From DAIPHL01 sp036771375 (GTDB lineage Bacteria > Synergistota > Synergistia > Synergistales > Synergistaceae): DNA of 15,660 bases. The position numbers and the translations under genes are program-made. The notes below the pieces were generated by a model. It did not search any database, was not told the origin of the DNA, and was given only the letters and a program-made list of their open reading frames with translations. The stretch lies in contig DAIPHL010000036.1 in the NCBI GenBank assembly GCA_036771375.1, positions 1-15,660 on the forward strand, read 5' to 3'. How positions within the stretch are numbered: the stretch's first letter is position 1; every line of letters starts with the position of its first letter. Positions 6,879-14,095 of this stretch are shown here, one piece after another.

Positions 6879-9098
6879 CTACCATGTCACCGCCGCGGAA
6901 AGCCTCTCCCCGAGATAGGTGTAACGGCGCTTCGTGTCGTCGTTTTTCACGGCGATGGAAAGGGCCTTTTTCGTGCCGACGAGCACGACCAGCCGTTTGC
7001 CCCTGGTGATGCCGGTATATAACAGATTGCGCTGGAGCATGACGTAATGCTGGGTGTGCACGGGGATCACGACCGCAGGATACTCCGATCCCTGGGACTT
7101 GTGTATGGAGACGGCGTAGGCCAACGTGAGCTCGTCGAATTCCTCCGCGCCGTAGAGAATTCGGCGCCCGTCGATCTCGGCCGTCAGAAGCCCGGCCTCG
7201 GGATCGACGGAGCAAACGAAACCGATGTCGCCGTTGTAGACGTCCTTGTCGTAATTGTTGCGTATCTGCATGATCTTGTCGCCCTTTCGGAAGATCCGCC
7301 CACCGCGTTCGATCGACTCCCCCCTGTCCGGGTTGAGAACCCCTTGCAGCGCCTCGTTCAGGTGAAAAGCCCCCAGCGTCCCTCTGTGCATCGGTGAAAG
7401 CACCTGCACATCCCTCACGGGGTCGAGACCGAACCGGGCCGGAATCCTGTCCGTGACAATGGAGAGGATCGTTTCGACGCAGCGCTCCGGCTCCTCCTGG
7501 CGCTGGAAGTAGAAATCGCGCAGGCCGCCGGCGTCGTCAGGCTCCTCCGGCAGGAGCCCGCTGTTGACCCTGTGCGCGTTCACGACGATCAGGCTCTCCC
7601 GGGCCTGCCTGAATATCTCATTCAACTCGGCCACCGGAATCTTTCCCGAATGGATCAGGTCTTTGAGCACATTTCCCGGCCCGACGGACGGAAGCTGATG
7701 GACGTCACCCACAAGGATCAGCTTCGCCCCCTTTGGAATGGCCCGCAGAAGATGATACATCAAAATGATGTCGACCATCGACGCCTCGTCGACGATCAGA
7801 AGATCGCACTCCAGGGGGGAATCGGCGTTTCGGGCGAAGGCTCCCTCTTTGGGGTTGTACTCGAGCATTCTGTGAATCGTCTTCGCCTCGTGCCCCGTTG
7901 CCTCCGCCATTCGTTTGGCGGCACGGCCGGTGGGAGCCGCCAGCTCGATGCGATAGCCGATCGAACCGAAGATACCGATGATCGCCCGAATCAGAGTCGT
8001 TTTCCCGGTACCGGGCCCCCCCGTGACAATCATGCTTTTGGAGCGCATGGCAAGCGCGAGCGCCGCCTTCTGGTTGCGTGCGAGCTCGATCTTCATCTGC
8101 GCCTCGATCCATTCGATCGCGCGGGGCGAATCCGCAAAGCGAGGATCTTCGACGGGCGAGTCCGGTCGAATCAACTCCGAGAGCTTTCTTGCACCGTTAT
8201 GCTCCGCGATGTAATATGGCGGCAGATAGACGACCTCGGCGGGATCGTCCCCATCCGGTACGATCCGTTCGAGGACGACCCGAAAGTCGGCGACAAGCCG
8301 CGCTATCGCCTCGTCCGTCATGGATTCCTCCACGCTCAGAAGCTCCGCCGCGCGGCTTGCCAAAAGCCGCCTCGGGACATAGACATGTCCCTCTGCCGAG
8401 AACTCCGACAGGGTGTAAAGGACCCCTGCGTCCATACGCATGGGAGAGGTCGGCTCCACACCGATCGAGGAGGCGAACCTGTCGGCGGAGAGAAAGCCGA
8501 TCCCGAAGATGTCGTCGGCAAGCCGATACGGATTTTCCCTGACGACCTGAATCGTATGCTGCCCGTACTCCGCGAAGATCTTCGCAGCAAAACGTGGGCT
8601 GACCCCGTTTGTCTGAAGGAAGAACATCACGGAGCGGACTTCCTTCTGGGCCTCCCAGGATTGTTTGATCGACGCCAGCAACCGGTCGCTGATGCCCCGG
8701 ACCGACAACAGCTCGTCCGGTGTTTCGTCCAACACGTCGAGGGAGCGCTCGCCGAAGGTTTCCACGATGCGCTTTGCGATCTGCGGACCGACACCCTTTA
8801 CGAGGCCCGACCCCAGATAGCGACGGATTCCCTCGACCGTGGAGGGAAGCAGCGATCTACAGGAGGAGAACTGAAATTGGAGGCCGAACTTCGGGTGATT
8901 GACCCATCTCCCGGAGAGCTCCAACTCCTCTCCGAGCATCCGGGGAGAACAAAAACCGACCGCCGTCACGAGGTCGCGGTGTCCCGCCACGCCGATCTTG
9001 AATACGGAGTACCCGTTCGCCTCGTTGGCATAGGTGATGCGCTCGAGCTGTCCACGAATCCGAAGCGCTTCCCCCTCCGGCGTCGACGGCGTGGTCAC
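6879..9098 (-). CDS. recD2: RecD2-type ATP-dependent 5'-3' DNA helicase (SF1B)
   Basis: From the GTG at 9098 the product has 739 residues, the usual size for RecD2. The N-terminus has an OB-like region (about 12-75) and helix-hairpin-helix segments (about 80-210, including GIGFLSADRFA). The helicase core has all expected motifs: Walker A GGPGTGKT (360-367, Lys366), DEAS (437-440), GDVHQLPSVGPG (motif III), EIFRQ (motif IV), SIHKSQGSEYP (motif V) and YTGITRGKR (about 694-702, motif VI). RecD2 works without RecB/RecC and acts in recombinational repair and replication fork processing. The frame is open 118 codons further upstream, but there it overlaps pfkA and makes no recognisable protein. The GTG lies 2 bases after the pfkA stop without its own clear ribosome site, so translation is probably coupled to pfkA. 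Confidence 0.94.
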   Translation of the reverse strand: MTTPSTPEGEALRIRGQLERITYANEANGYSVFKIGVAGHRDLVTAVGFCSPRMLGEELELSGRWVNHPKFGLQFQFSSCRSLLPSTVEGIRRYLGSGLVKGVGPQIAKRIVETFGERSLDVLDETPDELLSVRGISDRLLASIKQSWEAQKEVRSVMFFLQTNGVSPRFAAKIFAEYGQHTIQVVRENPYRLADDIFGIGFLSADRFASSIGVEPTSPMRMDAGVLYTLSEFSAEGHVYVPRRLLASRAAELLSVEESMTDEAIARLVADFRVVLERIVPDGDDPAEVVYLPPYYIAEHNGARKLSELIRPDSPVEDPRFADSPRAIEWIEAQMKIELARNQKAALALAMRSKSMIVTGGPGTGKTTLIRAIIGIFGSIGYRIELAAPTGRAAKRMAEATGHEAKTIHRMLEYNPKEGAFARNADSPLECDLLIVDEASMVDIILMYHLLRAIPKGAKLILVGDVHQLPSVGPGNVLKDLIHSGKIPVAELNEIFRQARESLIVVNAHRVNSGLLPEEPDDAGGLRDFYFQRQEEPERCVETILSIVTDRIPARFGLDPVRDVQVLSPMHRGTLGAFHLNEALQGVLNPDRGESIERGGRIFRKGDKIMQIRNNYDKDVYNGDIGFVCSVDPEAGLLTAEIDGRRILYGAEEFDELTLAYAVSIHKSQGSEYPAVVIPVHTQHYVMLQRNLLYTGITRGKRLVVLVGTKKALSIAVKNDDTKRRYTYLGERLSAAVTW

Positions 9099-9100
9099 GA

Positions 9101-10318
9101 CTAGAGGAAGCGTTCCACGTACGTCTCGGTGTTCTCCTTGAACGTCGGTTCGTACGGCTGTTGCTTGCGCCCGAAACAGATATCCATCTGCTCGTAGAAG
9201 GCGACCATGTTCAGGTTGACGGGCCGGTCGACGATGGCCTCCTTCGTGGGCATATAACGGATCTCCCCGTCCATCACCTGATAGATCGTCACGCCGGATA
9301 TGCCGCGCATGAGCAGCATGACCGCAGCAGCGCCGACCTCCTTGCCGAAGCTGACGTCGTACGCTGCCGTCGAACCGGAGCGCACGAGATGTCCCGGTAT
9401 CACCTCGCGAATCTCGGGCATTTCGAGAACGCCGTCGACGTACATCCCACACACCTTCATGAACTCCTTGATCTCGGGGTCCTTCTTCATACGGCCTTCC
9501 AGCGCGGCGCGGACGTACTTGGCGGCTCCGCCGAGCTTGATATGCCCGAAGGCGTCTTTGCTGCCGTCCTCCGTGAAGAGGCTGCCGTCCTCACCCTTGA
9601 TTCCCTCCGCCACGACGATACTGTACGTCCCCGTATGGACGTCGCTGCGGAGAATCCGACGGATGTAGTAGCGTTTCATATGCTCGTAGACCTCGTCGAA
9701 ATCGACCGGGATCTCCGGGATCAGGATGCAGTCTGCGTCCGCCGCGACCCCGCCGCGGAACGCGGTGTGTCCTGTGTAGCGTCCGAAGACCTCGACGATC
9801 ATGATGCGATTGTGCGTTCGGCCGGTCGTCTTGATCTCCTCCACGATGTGCGCGATTTTATTGACGGCCGAGTCGCCGCCGACCGAGTACGTCTGGAGGT
9901 CGAGGTCCATCGTCTTCGGTGCATGGACGCAGGGGATGCCGTTTTCGGCCAGGTCGACCAGAACGCTCCCGGTGTCGTCGCCGCCCGAGATGACAAGCCC
10001 CCCGATATCGAACTTCTTCAACCCCACCAGGATGCGCTTGTACTTGTCTGGGTTCGCGATCTTGGCAATCTTCACCCGCGAATGCCCCGCCTCCGAGCCG
10101 GCGAACGCGGAGTTTACATGGTCCACACGCTCCTCGTCGAGCCTGGTCAGGCGTTCCATGTCGACAAGGTTGTAGAGGCCGGCGTAACCGTTCGGTATGA
10201 TGTAAGCACCGATGCCGGACGCGAGTGCGATCTTCGCCGCGCCCCGCACGACGGCGTTGAGACCTCCGCAGTCGCCTCCCGCCGTGATGATCCCTATGTT
10301 TTTTATCGATCCGGTCAT
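9101..10318 (-). CDS. pfkA: 6-phosphofructokinase, pyrophosphate-type signature, divergent motifs
   Basis: The 405-residue protein belongs to the PfkA family and should phosphorylate fructose 6-phosphate in glycolysis. Two diagnostic positions point to pyrophosphate as donor: GGDD at 112-115 (Asp where ATP enzymes have Gly104, E. coli numbering) and PKT at 134-136 (Lys where ATP enzymes have Gly124). A PPi enzyme would be reversible. Several conserved motifs are altered: GGDCGG (14-19) instead of GGDCPG, TMDLD (136-140) for TIDND with both Asp kept, EVFGR (176-180) for EVMGR, and HLVRSG (310-315) for the usual QRGG. The start at 10318 has GAGGGG 8 bases upstream; the ATG at 10324 is only 2 bases from it. 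It follows gpsA by 18 bases and precedes recD2 by 2. Sugar phosphate specificity is open. Confidence 0.9.
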   Translation of the reverse strand: MTGSIKNIGIITAGGDCGGLNAVVRGAAKIALASGIGAYIIPNGYAGLYNLVDMERLTRLDEERVDHVNSAFAGSEAGHSRVKIAKIANPDKYKRILVGLKKFDIGGLVISGGDDTGSVLVDLAENGIPCVHAPKTMDLDLQTYSVGGDSAVNKIAHIVEEIKTTGRTHNRIMIVEVFGRYTGHTAFRGGVAADADCILIPEIPVDFDEVYEHMKRYYIRRILRSDVHTGTYSIVVAEGIKGEDGSLFTEDGSKDAFGHIKLGGAAKYVRAALEGRMKKDPEIKEFMKVCGMYVDGVLEMPEIREVIPGHLVRSGSTAAYDVSFGKEVGAAAVMLLMRGISGVTIYQVMDGEIRYMPTKEAIVDRPVNLNMVAFYEQMDICFGRKQQPYEPTFKENTETYVERFL

Positions 10319-10336
10319 GATCATTTCCCCTCTGTC

Positions 10337-11350
10337 TTAAACGATGTCAGTGGTTTGTATCTCCGGTTTCGGATCGCGAAAAAGCAGCTCCGTAAGTATA
10401 TCCTTTATTTTTGCGTTTTCATAGAGGACTTTGTACACTCCTTCGGAGATGGGCAGCTCGATGTCTTTTTTTCTCGCCAACAGAACCAACGCGCGGACCG
10501 TATGCATCCCCTCCACCACCTGTCCGATCTCCGAGGCCGCCTCCGAGGCGCTCTTCCCTTCTCCCACCGCCATTCCGAAACGCAGATTCCGAGAGTGCCG
10601 GCTGTAACAGGTCGCCATCAGATCCCCGATCCCCGCGAGCCCCGCCAGCGTCAGAGGGTTTGCGCCCGCAAGCACGCCGTAGCGCATGATCTCCGCAAGC
10701 CCTCTCGTCGCGATCGCGGCGACGGAGTTGTCTCCGAACCGTATCGCACGGGCGACGCCGACCGCAATCGCGATGACGTTCTTCATCGCGCCTCCGATTT
10801 CGACCCCGACGACATCCTTCGATGTATAGACTCGAAGCCTGTTGTCGTTCAGGATCTCCTGCCACGCGACGGCGTCCGCTTCGTCGGATGCGGCCGCCAC
10901 CAGAGCGGTAGGCATCCCTCTGGCCACCTCCTCGGCGTGGCTCGGCCCCGAAAGGGCACAGTACCTGGCACCGGACAGCAATTCACCGAGGATCCGGTGA
11001 GGGAAACGCCCCGTGCCGATCTCGATCCCCTTCGCGAGATTCAGGATGTGCAGTTTTCTCCCTTCGACGCCAAGGCAGGAGATCTCCTCCGCAAGCGACC
11101 GCAGGGACTGAGTGGGAACGGCGAACACGATCCAATCGGAGCTCGAGAGCGCCTCATGCAGGTCCGCAGTCGCCCGGATCCCCGACGGAAGCCGGACCCC
11201 CTTTATATAGTCGGGGTTCTCTCCCGAGGCGGCAATCCCGCACGCCTGCTCCTTCCGCCTGCACCAGAGAACGACTTCGTGCCCTATCCCCGAAGCGTGA
11301 ATCGCCATCGCACTCCCAAAACTCCCCGCACCCAAAACGACGAGCTTCAT
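10337..11350 (-). CDS. gpsA: NAD(P)H-dependent glycerol-3-phosphate dehydrogenase
   Basis: The 337-residue cytoplasmic enzyme reduces dihydroxyacetone phosphate to sn-glycerol 3-phosphate, the backbone for phospholipids. The Rossmann loop is GAGSFGSA at 7-14 (commonly GAGSWGTA). LNLAKGIE (about 103-110), ALSGPSHAEEVARGMPTA (about 132-149), GAMKNV (187-192, the expected catalytic lysine at 190) and GLAGIGDLMATC (237-248) are all family signatures, and the length is normal. GGGGGAG lies 6 bases before the ATG at 11350; the open frame upstream of it runs antisense through queT and is not coding. It is the first gene of the gpsA-pfkA-recD2 operon, which links a triose phosphate outlet to the glycolytic kinase. 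Confidence 0.95.
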   Translation of the reverse strand: MKLVVLGAGSFGSAMAIHASGIGHEVVLWCRRKEQACGIAASGENPDYIKGVRLPSGIRATADLHEALSSSDWIVFAVPTQSLRSLAEEISCLGVEGRKLHILNLAKGIEIGTGRFPHRILGELLSGARYCALSGPSHAEEVARGMPTALVAAASDEADAVAWQEILNDNRLRVYTSKDVVGVEIGGAMKNVIAIAVGVARAIRFGDNSVAAIATRGLAEIMRYGVLAGANPLTLAGLAGIGDLMATCYSRHSRNLRFGMAVGEGKSASEAASEIGQVVEGMHTVRALVLLARKKDIELPISEGVYKVLYENAKIKDILTELLFRDPKPEIQTTDIV

Positions 11351-11376
11351 GACGGACTCCCCCTTTTTTGCCTCGT

Positions 11377-11388
11377 TGCTATATAATA
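11377..11388. promoter_or_regulatory. Divergent promoter elements between gpsA and queT
   Basis: Rightward, TGC-TATATA (11377-11385) is an extended -10 and TATAAT at 11382-11387 is a perfect -10; transcription would start near 11391, before queT. Leftward, TATTAT (11388-11383) could serve gpsA. No strong -35 is visible for either. The two -10 regions overlap, so the genes may compete for polymerase. Confidence 0.45.
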
Positions 11389-11419
11389 AACCATGACGAT
11401 GGAAAAGAAAGGAGCTTCC

Positions 11420-11920
11420 ATGCCGCACGACATCTCGGCGATCACGAGAGGATCCGTGATCGCGGCGTTGTATGTTGCGCTCACGTTGGTTTTTCAGCCG
11501 ATCTCGTTCGGATACGTCCAGTTTCGTGTCTCCGAAGCGATGGCTCTTTTGCCTTTTCTTTGGATCGAAGCGGTTCCCGGACTCTTCGTGGGGTGTCTGG
11601 TCGCCAACTTTCTGGGGGGATTGGGTTTGTGGGACGTCGTCCTGGGCAGCGCGGCCACCCTTGTCGCCGCCCTGGCATCCCGATTCGCGCCGACGCCGTT
11701 CTGGGCGGCGCTTCCCCCGGTGGTCGTCAACGGTTTGGTCGTAGGAGGATACCTTTCCTTTCTCCTCAACATTCCTCCTTACCTCTCCGTCGTCTATGTC
11801 GCCCTTGGCGAGGCGATGGCCTGCTACGCGCTGGGAATCCCACTCGTCCGATTCGTCGAACGCACGGGGCTGGGCAACCCCCGAAAAAACCATAGAAAAC
11901 CCGTCCGCCCGAAAAATTAA
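11420..11920 (+). CDS. queT: QueT-family transporter, queuosine precursor ECF S component
   Basis: The product has 166 residues and is mostly hydrophobic, with about five to six membrane helices. The segment YVQFRVSEAMALLPFLW (about 31-47) is characteristic of QueT, thought to be the substrate-binding S component of an energy-coupling factor transporter for a queuosine precursor (preQ1 or queuine). No ECF ATPase or EcfT gene is in the window, so it probably shares a distant module. I chose the ATG at 11420 because AAAGGAG lies 5 bases before it; the ATG at 11393, nine codons upstream, would sit at the expected transcription start. The leader is too short for a typical preQ1 riboswitch. The basic tail (about 150-166) is likely cytoplasmic. 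Confidence 0.85.
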   Translation: MPHDISAITRGSVIAALYVALTLVFQPISFGYVQFRVSEAMALLPFLWIEAVPGLFVGCLVANFLGGLGLWDVVLGSAATLVAALASRFAPTPFWAALPPVVVNGLVVGGYLSFLLNIPPYLSVVYVALGEAMACYALGIPLVRFVERTGLGNPRKNHRKPVRPKN

Positions 11921-11974
11921 AGAAAAGAGAAATAATAAAGAAAGACTTGCGCTTATTCGATAAATAGGCGAAAC

Positions 11975-11990
11975 TAATAACTGTTATTAT
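11975..11990 (+). promoter_or_regulatory. Extended -10 promoter inside a 15-bp palindrome
   Basis: TGT-TATTAT (11982-11990) is an extended -10 element with transcription expected near 11997. TAATAAC-T-GTTATTA (11975-11989) is a perfect palindrome lying over it, suggesting an operator. No -35 hexamer is seen. The 55 bases upstream are A-rich and carry no gene. Confidence 0.45.
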
Positions 11991-12020
11991 CTCGTCGATA
12001 TGGGAAGAGGAGGTCCACGC

Positions 12021-12605
12021 TTGAAGCGGGCGCTCAAAACAAAACTGAAACAGCTCTGGTTTCCAGCCGCCTTTCGCCTACCGGAACCCGAATTCGGCAA
12101 AGAACAGCTCGATCTTCTGGAGGAGCTGATTCAGTTGATTCATCCTACTCTCACCCAAGCGGAGTCCGCCATAAAGGACGAAAGGGTTCAGATGGCGCAC
12201 TTCATCGTCGATCTGGGCACCGGAATATGGCGTATCCGGCGCAAGATCAATGGCCTGAAAAGAGTGCCGAAGGAGATCAAGGAAGCGCTCTTCTCCTTGG
12301 AGAGCACCTGGGCCTCGATGTCGGAAGGGGGCGTGGAGATCGTCGACCATGTCGGTTCGATCCCCCCGAAGAACGAAGCCAGGGTCGTCGAGGTCCGGGA
12401 CGTTCCCGACCTCGAGAAGGAGCAGGTGATCGAGGCCCTGAAGCCGACCATCCTCCTACACGGCGAAGTCGTCCAGAAGGGCGAGGTCGTCGTGGGACGC
12501 CCGGCGCCGTCGAAAGCCGAAGAAGCGCCTCTTTCAACAGAGGACACACCGGAGGATTCCCCCGAAAGATCGGACGGGCCGAAGGAGAAGAAGAGCCGTG
12601 GTTGA
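12021..12605 (+). CDS. Hypothetical protein with GrpE-like C-terminal region
   Basis: From the TTG at 12021 the protein has 194 residues. AGAGGAGG (12006-12013) lies 7 bases before this TTG, and a promoter at 11985-11990 would start transcription near 11997, so the ATG at 12000 would be nearly leaderless; the TTG start is favoured. Residues 1-20 are basic, and 26-105 look helical. Residues 103-160 (GGVEIVDHVGSIPP, then EARVVEV and VIEALKPTILLHGEVVQKGEVVVG) resemble the GrpE wing, where GVE-I, VG-PF-P, EAV and a VVE-L-GY-L-GRVLRPA-V pattern occur. The similarity is by eye and weak; the HEAV and LRPA hallmarks are missing. The last 35 residues are charged and low in complexity, likely disordered. 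It overlaps the next gene by 8 bases. Confidence 0.7.
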   Translation: MKRALKTKLKQLWFPAAFRLPEPEFGKEQLDLLEELIQLIHPTLTQAESAIKDERVQMAHFIVDLGTGIWRIRRKINGLKRVPKEIKEALFSLESTWASMSEGGVEIVDHVGSIPPKNEARVVEVRDVPDLEKEQVIEALKPTILLHGEVVQKGEVVVGRPAPSKAEEAPLSTEDTPEDSPERSDGPKEKKSRG

Positions 12606-13614
12606 TCATACAAGACGACATAAAGTCCCCTCCGTGGTGCAGCTACAGGAAATACCGGAGAGCGGATTGGGACAGCATACCGAAAAAATTCTCGATGGGA
12701 TGCAACAGGTCCGGGCCATCGCCGCGCTCGTCGAGTCGACCATCGTTTGGCGCGCGCAACACATCGCCTGGAATGTCGATCTGTACCAGGCCGAGCGTCT
12801 TCTGTACCGTCTGATCTACAAGGAGGGTTCGCGAAACCCTCAGGCGATGGATCTTCTGGCGCGCATCTACTTTAAACAGGGCAGATACGAAAAGGCAAAG
12901 GACCTCTTCTTCCGCGCGAGCGAGCTGCAACCCGGAAACCCGGCCCTCCGCAGAACGGCGAACCTCATACAAAGCATCGTCAAATCACCCGCAAACGCGC
13001 TCTTTTTCCACCGGATCGGAGTCTTTCTGCGTGGCGTGGCGATGGTGGCGCTGCTCTGCCTCGTCGGATGGGGGGGAATCAAGGGACACGAGGCCTACCG
13101 GCGATGGTCGGAGGGACCGATCGCCGTTCAGAACCTCGTCGGGCGTTTTCACTACGACTACGACTCGATCACGAAGGATCTGGAGTACGTTCCGAGCGAG
13201 TGGGCCTCCGGCGCGAAAAGCGGCGAAGACGGAACGTACCGCGTGGGTTTTACGAGACGCAAACTCTCCAACAACAGGGAGATCGGCCGTATCGAGGTGA
13301 CCGTGGAGCGCACCGGGAACTCTCTCAAGGCGACGGGAAACGTGCCGAACCTGTACGTTCGATACCTGGTCGAACAGGCGCTCTGGGAGGTACCGGGAAT
13401 CACGGACGTCGACATGAGAAGCCTGATCGTCGATCGCAGCTACCGCGTCGCAAAGGGAGACAGCCTCTGGATCATCGCAAGACGCCTCTACGGAGAAGGT
13501 TCCTCCTGGACGGTTCTCGCCAAATTCAACGACCTGCGCAACCCAAGCAAGCTCAGAATCGGGCAGGCGCTTTCGTTGCCCCTCGGCGACGAAAAGCTGG
13601 AGCCGGGGCACTGA
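12598..13614 (+). CDS. Membrane protein with TPR, BON-like and LysM domains
   Basis: The GTG at 12598 overlaps the previous gene by 8 bases, with GGAG 10 bases upstream, so the pair is translationally coupled. The 338-residue product has at least one tetratricopeptide repeat (about 78-118, AMDLLARIYFKQGRYEKAKD), a single transmembrane segment (about 141-160), a middle region with repeated beta strands (about 178-250), a BON-like piece (about 245-280, ending VPGITDVDMRSLIV) and a C-terminal LysM domain (282-328, YRVAKGDSLWIIARRLYG...NPSKLRIGQALSLP). LysM binds peptidoglycan or chitin-like glycans, so the C-terminus should lie outside the cytoplasmic membrane and the TPR part inside. BON followed by LysM is the arrangement of E. 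coli Kbp (YgaU), a potassium-binding protein. No signal peptide is seen. The role is unknown. Confidence 0.85.
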   Translation: MVDHTRRHKVPSVVQLQEIPESGLGQHTEKILDGMQQVRAIAALVESTIVWRAQHIAWNVDLYQAERLLYRLIYKEGSRNPQAMDLLARIYFKQGRYEKAKDLFFRASELQPGNPALRRTANLIQSIVKSPANALFFHRIGVFLRGVAMVALLCLVGWGGIKGHEAYRRWSEGPIAVQNLVGRFHYDYDSITKDLEYVPSEWASGAKSGEDGTYRVGFTRRKLSNNREIGRIEVTVERTGNSLKATGNVPNLYVRYLVEQALWEVPGITDVDMRSLIVDRSYRVAKGDSLWIIARRLYGEGSSWTVLAKFNDLRNPSKLRIGQALSLPLGDEKLEPGH

Positions 13615-13640
13615 CCTTTCGAAAAGCCCTCTCCCCGGCT
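13601..13640 (+). terminator. Possible terminator at the end of the LysM gene
   Basis: AGCCGGGG (13601-13608) pairs with CCCCGGCT (13633-13640) around a 24-base loop that includes the TGA stop. It is followed by a C-rich rather than T-rich stretch, so it is a weak candidate. Confidence 0.3.
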
Positions 13641-13773
13641 TCCCCCCTTCGACGGATAATATATCATCTGCATCTCTTCGGACGAAACCTCGCGTCGCCA
13701 CAGGGGCTTCCTCCGTCCGCACCGTATTTACTTCACATTCCATTACAAAAGACCCGAATTGCCGCTCACAGGT

Positions 13774-13802
13774 TTGACAATCAGTTTTGATTACACCATA
13801 AT
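13774..13802 (+). promoter_or_regulatory. Strong sigma-70-type promoter of the purSQL operon
   Basis: A perfect TTGACA (13774-13779) is followed by a 17-base spacer and CATAAT (13797-13802, five of six). Transcription would start near 13809, giving a leader of about 29 bases. No purine riboswitch fits in so short a leader and no clear PurR box is seen, so any purine control must act by another route. The 159 bases between the LysM gene and this promoter hold no gene I can support. Confidence 0.8.
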
Positions 13803-13837
13803 ATCAACAAATAATTCTGTTGGGAGGTTCCCGTTTC

Positions 13838-14095
13838 ATGAAGATATACAGGGCGGACGTCACCATACTTCCAAAGGACGGCGTGCTGGACATCCAGGGA
13901 AAAGCCGTCGAAAACTCCCTCCACAACCACGGCTTCGACGCGGTGCGCGAGGTGTGTGTGGGAAAGTTCGTCAGGCTCGCCATCTCGGCGTCCGACGAGG
14001 AGGATGCCGAGAAGAAGACGACGGAGATCGTCGAAGCGCTCCTGGTAAACGATCTCATCGAATCCTACTCCTTCACCCTGGAGTCAAGACAGTGA
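13838..14095 (+). CDS. purS: Phosphoribosylformylglycinamidine synthase subunit PurS
   Basis: This 85-residue protein is the small dimeric subunit that bridges PurQ and PurL in the multi-subunit FGAM synthase of purine synthesis. It starts MKIYRADVTILPKDGVLD, includes the typical GKAVENSLHNHGF stretch, and is the usual length. GGGAGG (13822-13827) lies 10 bases before the ATG. A TTG at 13820 would add six residues but destroys the ribosome site, so it is rejected. It is first in purS-purQ-purL and its stop overlaps the purQ start codon. Confidence 0.95.
   Translation: MKIYRADVTILPKDGVLDIQGKAVENSLHNHGFDAVREVCVGKFVRLAISASDEEDAEKKTTEIVEALLVNDLIESYSFTLESRQ

Noticed and set aside
7572..9104. 510-residue plus-strand open frame
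   Set aside because: It is fully antisense to recD2, which has all helicase motifs. Long antisense frames are expected from the GC-rich codon bias here.
9099..9452. N-terminal extension of recD2 by 118 codons
   Set aside because: It lies out of frame inside pfkA and gives an Arg/Gly/His-rich sequence unlike RecD2; the OB-like start follows the GTG at 9098.
9161..11386. 741-residue plus-strand open frame
   Set aside because: It is antisense to pfkA and gpsA, crosses their gene boundary, and has a composition typical of shadow frames.
11351..11893. N-terminal extension of gpsA
   Set aside because: It is antisense to queT and very rich in Arg, Asp and Gly; the Rossmann start MKLVVLGAG with a good ribosome site begins at 11350.
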